64,000 nt of DNA from Phoma sp. XZ068. Its lineage: Eukaryota > Ascomycota > Dothideomycetes > Pleosporales > Didymellaceae. This document shows, piece by piece, positions 60,301 to 64,000 of the stretch; the first letter of the stretch is position 1; each line of letters opens with the position of its first letter. The stretch covers positions 868,001-932,000 of the forward strand of contig RBKR01000022.1 of NCBI GenBank assembly GCA_004835665.1, read 5' to 3'. A program made the position numbers and the translations under genes. The notes under the pieces are model-generated. The model was not told the DNA's origin and made no database searches. It saw only the letters and a list, made by a program, of their open reading frames with translations.

Positions 60301-61727
60301 TCATCGTCGCTGAAGTATTTCACTGGAAGTTTGCACTAGTGGTGATTGCATCATCGCTACCAATAATTCTGGCAGGCGGATGGTATCGTGTTCGTCACGA
60401 GGTCAAATTTGAAGCGAGGAACAATGCCGTTTTTGCAGAGAGTGCAAGGTTTGCTACGGAAGCTATTGGCGCGATTCGTACGGTTGCAAGCCTGACATTT
60501 GAGCGCACCATTTGCGGCAAGTACGAAGATTTACTGAAAAGCCACATAACAAAGTCCTTAGGAGAGGCTAGGGTCTCTTGTCTGGTGTTTGCCGCAAGTG
60601 ACAGCCTTGTACTACTATGCATGGCGTTTTCATTATGGTAAGTGCTTTGCTTTCGGAAATTTTGAGCGCTCGCTGATTCGAATCGTGCAGGTACGGTGGC
60701 ACACTGTTAGCCAAGTTTGAGTTACAGGCTTTCAACTTTCTAGTTGTCTATCTTGCGATCATACAAGGAAGCCTGGCTGCTGGTCAATGGCTCAGTTTTG
60801 GCCCGAGTATGTGGCCCAACAGCACCACCGTCCACACAACTGACGCAAGCAGATTTTGCTCAGGTCTCTGCGGCCGCGAACCGTATACAATCGATGAGGC
60901 CCTGTGAAACAGAAAAGGAGAACACAAGTCTCATGCATCTCAAAGGATTCTCTCGCTGGAAACTACCATCTCAGCTTCTTTGGCAGGGAGCCGATATCGA
61001 GCTCCTAAACGTCTGGTTCACGTATCCAACACGTAACGTCGCCGTTTTGCAAGGACTCAACATGCATATAAGACATGGCCAATATGCAGCCATAGTCGGG
61101 AATAGCGGTTCTGGGAAAACCACTGTCATTTCATTACTGGAACGGTTCTACGAGCCCCACAATGGCATGATCACGTACAACGGAGACTCAATCCAATCTA
61201 TGAGTCTGAAAGAGTTGAGAGGTCACATGAGCTTAGTAGCACAAGAGCCTTACTTGGTCCATGGAACGATACGTGACAATGTGCTGCTAGGTGTGAAGAA
61301 AGACGACGTGTCGGAAGCTGAACTTCACAAGGCCTGCCGGGATGCGGGCATCCATGACTTCGTCTCTTCGCTTCCAGATGGCTATGAAACCGACGTAGGG
61401 ACAGGTGGTATCTTACTATCAGGCGGGCAAAAGCAACGAATTTCAATTGCGCGCGCCCTTGTCCGCGACCCAGATGTTCTTCTCCTCGACGAAGCCACAA
61501 GCAGCCTTGATTCTCAAACAGAAAAAGAGGTTCAGGAAGTGTTGGAGCAGGTAGGAAAGGGAAGAACCACTGTCGTGGTCGCGCACCGCTTAGCTACGAT
61601 ACAGAAGGCGGATGTGATATTTGTTATGCATCAAGGTCGGGTCGTGGAGAAGGGCGATCATCAAGGTCTCCTTAACCGTAAGGGTGTATACTGGCAAATG
61701 TGTCAGGCTCAGACACTCGGCGAATAG
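57311..61727 (+). CDS. full-size ABC (MDR/ABCB-type) exporter
   Basis: This is a plasma-membrane or vacuolar pump with two TMD–NBD halves. Eleven exons give 1300 residues. Introns: 57407–57462, 57705–57758, 57814–57860, 58366–58414, 58512–58561, 59169–59220, 59828–59885, 60059–60107, 60638–60690 and 60807–60852. NBD1 has GPSGSGKST (Walker A), QFSGGQRQRIAIARA (signature) and VLIFDEATSALD (Walker B). NBD2 has GNSGSGKTT, LLSGGQKQRISIARA and VLLLDEATSSLD. Each TMD shows several hydrophobic helices, for example SLIQATAVILLALIIGCC. The start is the weakest part: the ATG at 57311 is used with a first intron that has a poor donor (GTGGTA) but a good CTGAC branch. Without that intron the frame has no upstream ATG. 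Its position in the PKS locus suggests export of the metabolite. Confidence 0.93.
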
Positions 61728-62167
61728 TTGGAGTGGAAAAAGGTGGACAATCAAATGGTCATTGCTATTGGAGGAGCATACGTGCGGTAAACTATGAATA
61801 TTACATTACACCGTAGCCAAAATCGAAGATAGATATTTTATGACCCATGCTCTGCATCTTTGGAATCAATTTGATCAAGTTGATAAGAGATTACACCCAA
61901 TGACTTCGTTGATGTTGCCGCGTGTCTCGCGCGCGTCGGGCTCGTGAACACAACCACGTTCGCCCCTTGCGCCGAAACAAGTCCTCTCATTCTCGTAGAA
62001 GAATGTACCTGCCCTTGCACGGTAAATTATGCGAGTTGATTAAATGGTCTGTCCTGCGGCTGAACTTTACCTTTAAATTGGACTGTAGCCATGTATTCTC
62101 CATTGGATTCTTCGTTGTGCGCGCCGTTCCGCTCAACAAACACTCTTTTAGCGTTGGAGGAATCACA
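61728..62167. other. intergenic region
   Basis: This is the transporter 3' flank and the upstream region of the beta-lactamase-like gene. The latter's frame is open back to 61922, but the ATG at 62168 begins directly at the signal peptide. Confidence 0.5.
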
Positions 62168-64000
62168 ATGGTGTGGGTTTATTTTTTCGCAGTTCTGGCA
62201 TTTCTACAGCTCCCATTGAGTCTGGCCATACCCAATTGTCCTATATACGGAGCTGAGTTTCCACCGCCGCAAAGATTGACTGAACACCCAAAATGGATAC
62301 AAGCCATGACAAACCTTTCTGCCGCATTCGACTACTTGGATGCTAACGCCACCGGTTACAACTTGTCCTACTCTGTACAAATATTTTCAACAAACCCAGG
62401 AAACGCTATAATCGCACAGCGACACCGAACCGCAAGAAATCTGTTGCCAGACACTGAAGGTGTCACAGAGGTTGATGAGAACACGGTGTACCGTCTTGGT
62501 AGCGTCTCCAAGGTGTTCACTGTCCTAGCCTTCCTAGCTGAAGTTGGTGATACTCACTGGAATACACCAATTACCAATTTCATCCCGGAATTAGCGCAGT
62601 ACCCCGATCGAGTTTCAACGCAATATATTGACGATGTACGGCGAACGGATTGGGACGATATCACACTCGGCGCATTGGCAGCTCAGGTTTCTGGCCTTGG
62701 AAGAGACTGTGGGTGATTCGAAAAGACAAATAACATTGAATTTGAAGACTGACAGTAGTCAGACGGAGTGCTTGGCGAATTAACGCAAACTGAAAACATC
62801 TCGATAGGCTGGCAATCAAGCTTCCCTAGCTTGCGAGGGCCTGCAGTTCCGCCCTGTGGAGCTTGGCCGCTATGCACCAGAAAAGTTGAGTCTGCTATGA
62901 GAGTGCTCTACATACTTGTACTAATCTGGAACAGAATTCTTTGCAGGCATCGAACTCATGTTTCCCTCGTTTCTTCCTTTCCAAACAGCTAGCTACTCCA
63001 ACGTAGGCTATCAGCTGTTAGCATATGCGCTTGAAAGCATGACCGGAAAGAAATTTGTTGATATTCTGAACGATCGCGTCATCAAGCCACTGGGCCTGAA
63101 TCATACGTTCTATGAAAATGCGCCTCCATCGCTGGGAATAATTCCGTCCACAACAACAGATGATTATTGGTGGGTCAATTTGGGGGACGCGAACCCGTAA
63201 GTATGGCCACTCTACTTCGCACTACGGATACTAAACTGTATACAGCGGTGGAAACATGTATTCTTCTGCACGCGACATATCCACTCTTGGACATGCAATT
63301 CTGTCATCTAAGCTGTTAAAACCTTCCCTTACTCGTCGCTGGCTGAACCCAGTCACATTCTCAGCAGACTTCTCAGCTTCAGTTGGCGCACCGTGGGGTG
63401 TCCGCCGTATCCAACTGGATCCGTTTGTTCAGCCGTACCGTTCCTTAAGCGTGTTTACGAAAGCCGGAACCTTCCGCAAGTACACGGCGTTTCTTACTCT
63501 GCTGAAAGAATTCAACCTTGGCTTCACGATCATGATGGCAGGCAAATCGTCAATCAATAACTTCATGATCGCCGATATGCTAGGTGCATCGTTAATTCCA
63601 GCATACGATGCTGCGGCGCGCGATGAGGCTAGTGAAATCTACAGTGGCATTTATGTGGGTAGCGGTTCAAACTCCCTGCCTAATTCCTCGATGATCATCA
63701 CCACCGATTCGAAAAAGCCTGGATTAGGGATAGTCTCATGGACCTCGAATGGGACAGACATGATCAAGACAGCCATCCAGCTACAGACAGGTTCGAACGG
63801 GACGGCCTTGAGAGCTGAAGCCCGTCTCTATTACACTCAACTGGAAACAAAGGCACAAAGTGGTCAGATGAGGCAGTCGTGGAAAGCGATCTTTGAAGAC
63901 ACGGGACTTCCATCAGCACCTGGCCCAATATTATTTTCTACAGGTTGTGGATCTTGGGTTAGTCTTACAGGCATTACTTACGGCTCTTTACCGCTTGATG
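62168..64000 (+). CDS. secreted beta-lactamase-like serine hydrolase, 3' end beyond window
   Basis: The start is the ATG at 62168, with the signal peptide MVWVYFFAVLAFLQLPLSLA. Exon 1 ends at 62708 and intron 1 is 62709–62762. Motifs of the beta-lactamase/transpeptidase fold are LGSVSKVFTVLAF (SxxK nucleophile and Lys) and ASYSNVGYQLLAYALE (YxN). Intron 3 is about 63199–63245, and the frame then stays open to base 64000. Intron 2 is a problem: the natural junction CTRK|EFFAGIE needs one base more than the GT donor at 62885 and the acceptor at 62933–62934 provide, so canonical splicing shifts the frame. This may be a lesion, a sequence error or unusual splicing. Such enzymes in fungal clusters can act as acyltransferases (LovD-like) or esterases, but this one is secreted. 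Confidence 0.85.

Overview
This window looks like a piece of nuclear chromosome from a filamentous ascomycete (Pezizomycotina). Most genes carry short GT–AG introns of about 44–100 bp with CTAAC/CTGAC-like branch sites. The gene set is typical of moulds: a Cya5-type PPR protein, an AreB-type GATA factor, ERG5, Hsp88, the kinetochore protein Fta1 and a highly reducing polyketide synthase. A dothideomycete is my guess, but nothing here proves the class. I found no tRNA, rRNA, CRISPR or intact transposon.

Bases 1–46,800 are mostly housekeeping. In order: the 5' end of an unidentified, possibly mitochondrial, protein (minus); a C2H2 zinc-finger/ankyrin protein (plus); SRP68 (minus), back to back with a Cya5-like PPR protein (plus); a GATA factor (minus); an RBM26/27-like RNA-binding protein (minus); elongation factor 2 (minus); a small secreted Kex2-type repeat peptide precursor (minus); a doubtful membrane ORF (plus); ATP synthase subunit 9 (minus); a sulfotransferase-like P-loop protein (minus); an F-box-like hypothetical protein (minus), divergent from the mismatch-repair gene PMS1 (plus); the sterol C-22 desaturase ERG5 (plus); a Ctk2-like cyclin (plus); a protein with a fungal ubiquitin-like domain (minus); a secreted GMC oxidoreductase (minus); and Fta1/CENP-L (minus), divergent from Hsp88 (plus).

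From about 47.3 kb to the right edge lies a secondary-metabolite locus. It has a highly reducing PKS (minus), an FSH/LovG-type serine hydrolase (plus), a full-size ABC exporter (plus) and a secreted beta-lactamase-like serine hydrolase (plus, running off the window). The PKS ends in an acyl carrier protein with no release domain, so the neighbouring FSH hydrolase is the natural candidate for freeing the chain. The transporter could export the product, and the beta-lactamase-like protein could acylate or hydrolyse it. The PKS dehydratase has lost both catalytic residues, which predicts a product rich in unreduced hydroxyls. The cluster's right border is not seen.

Intron positions were placed by eye. 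Each model was checked for reading-frame closure, and for conserved motifs across the junction where the family is known. Two 5' ends are weak: the GATA factor and the ABC transporter.
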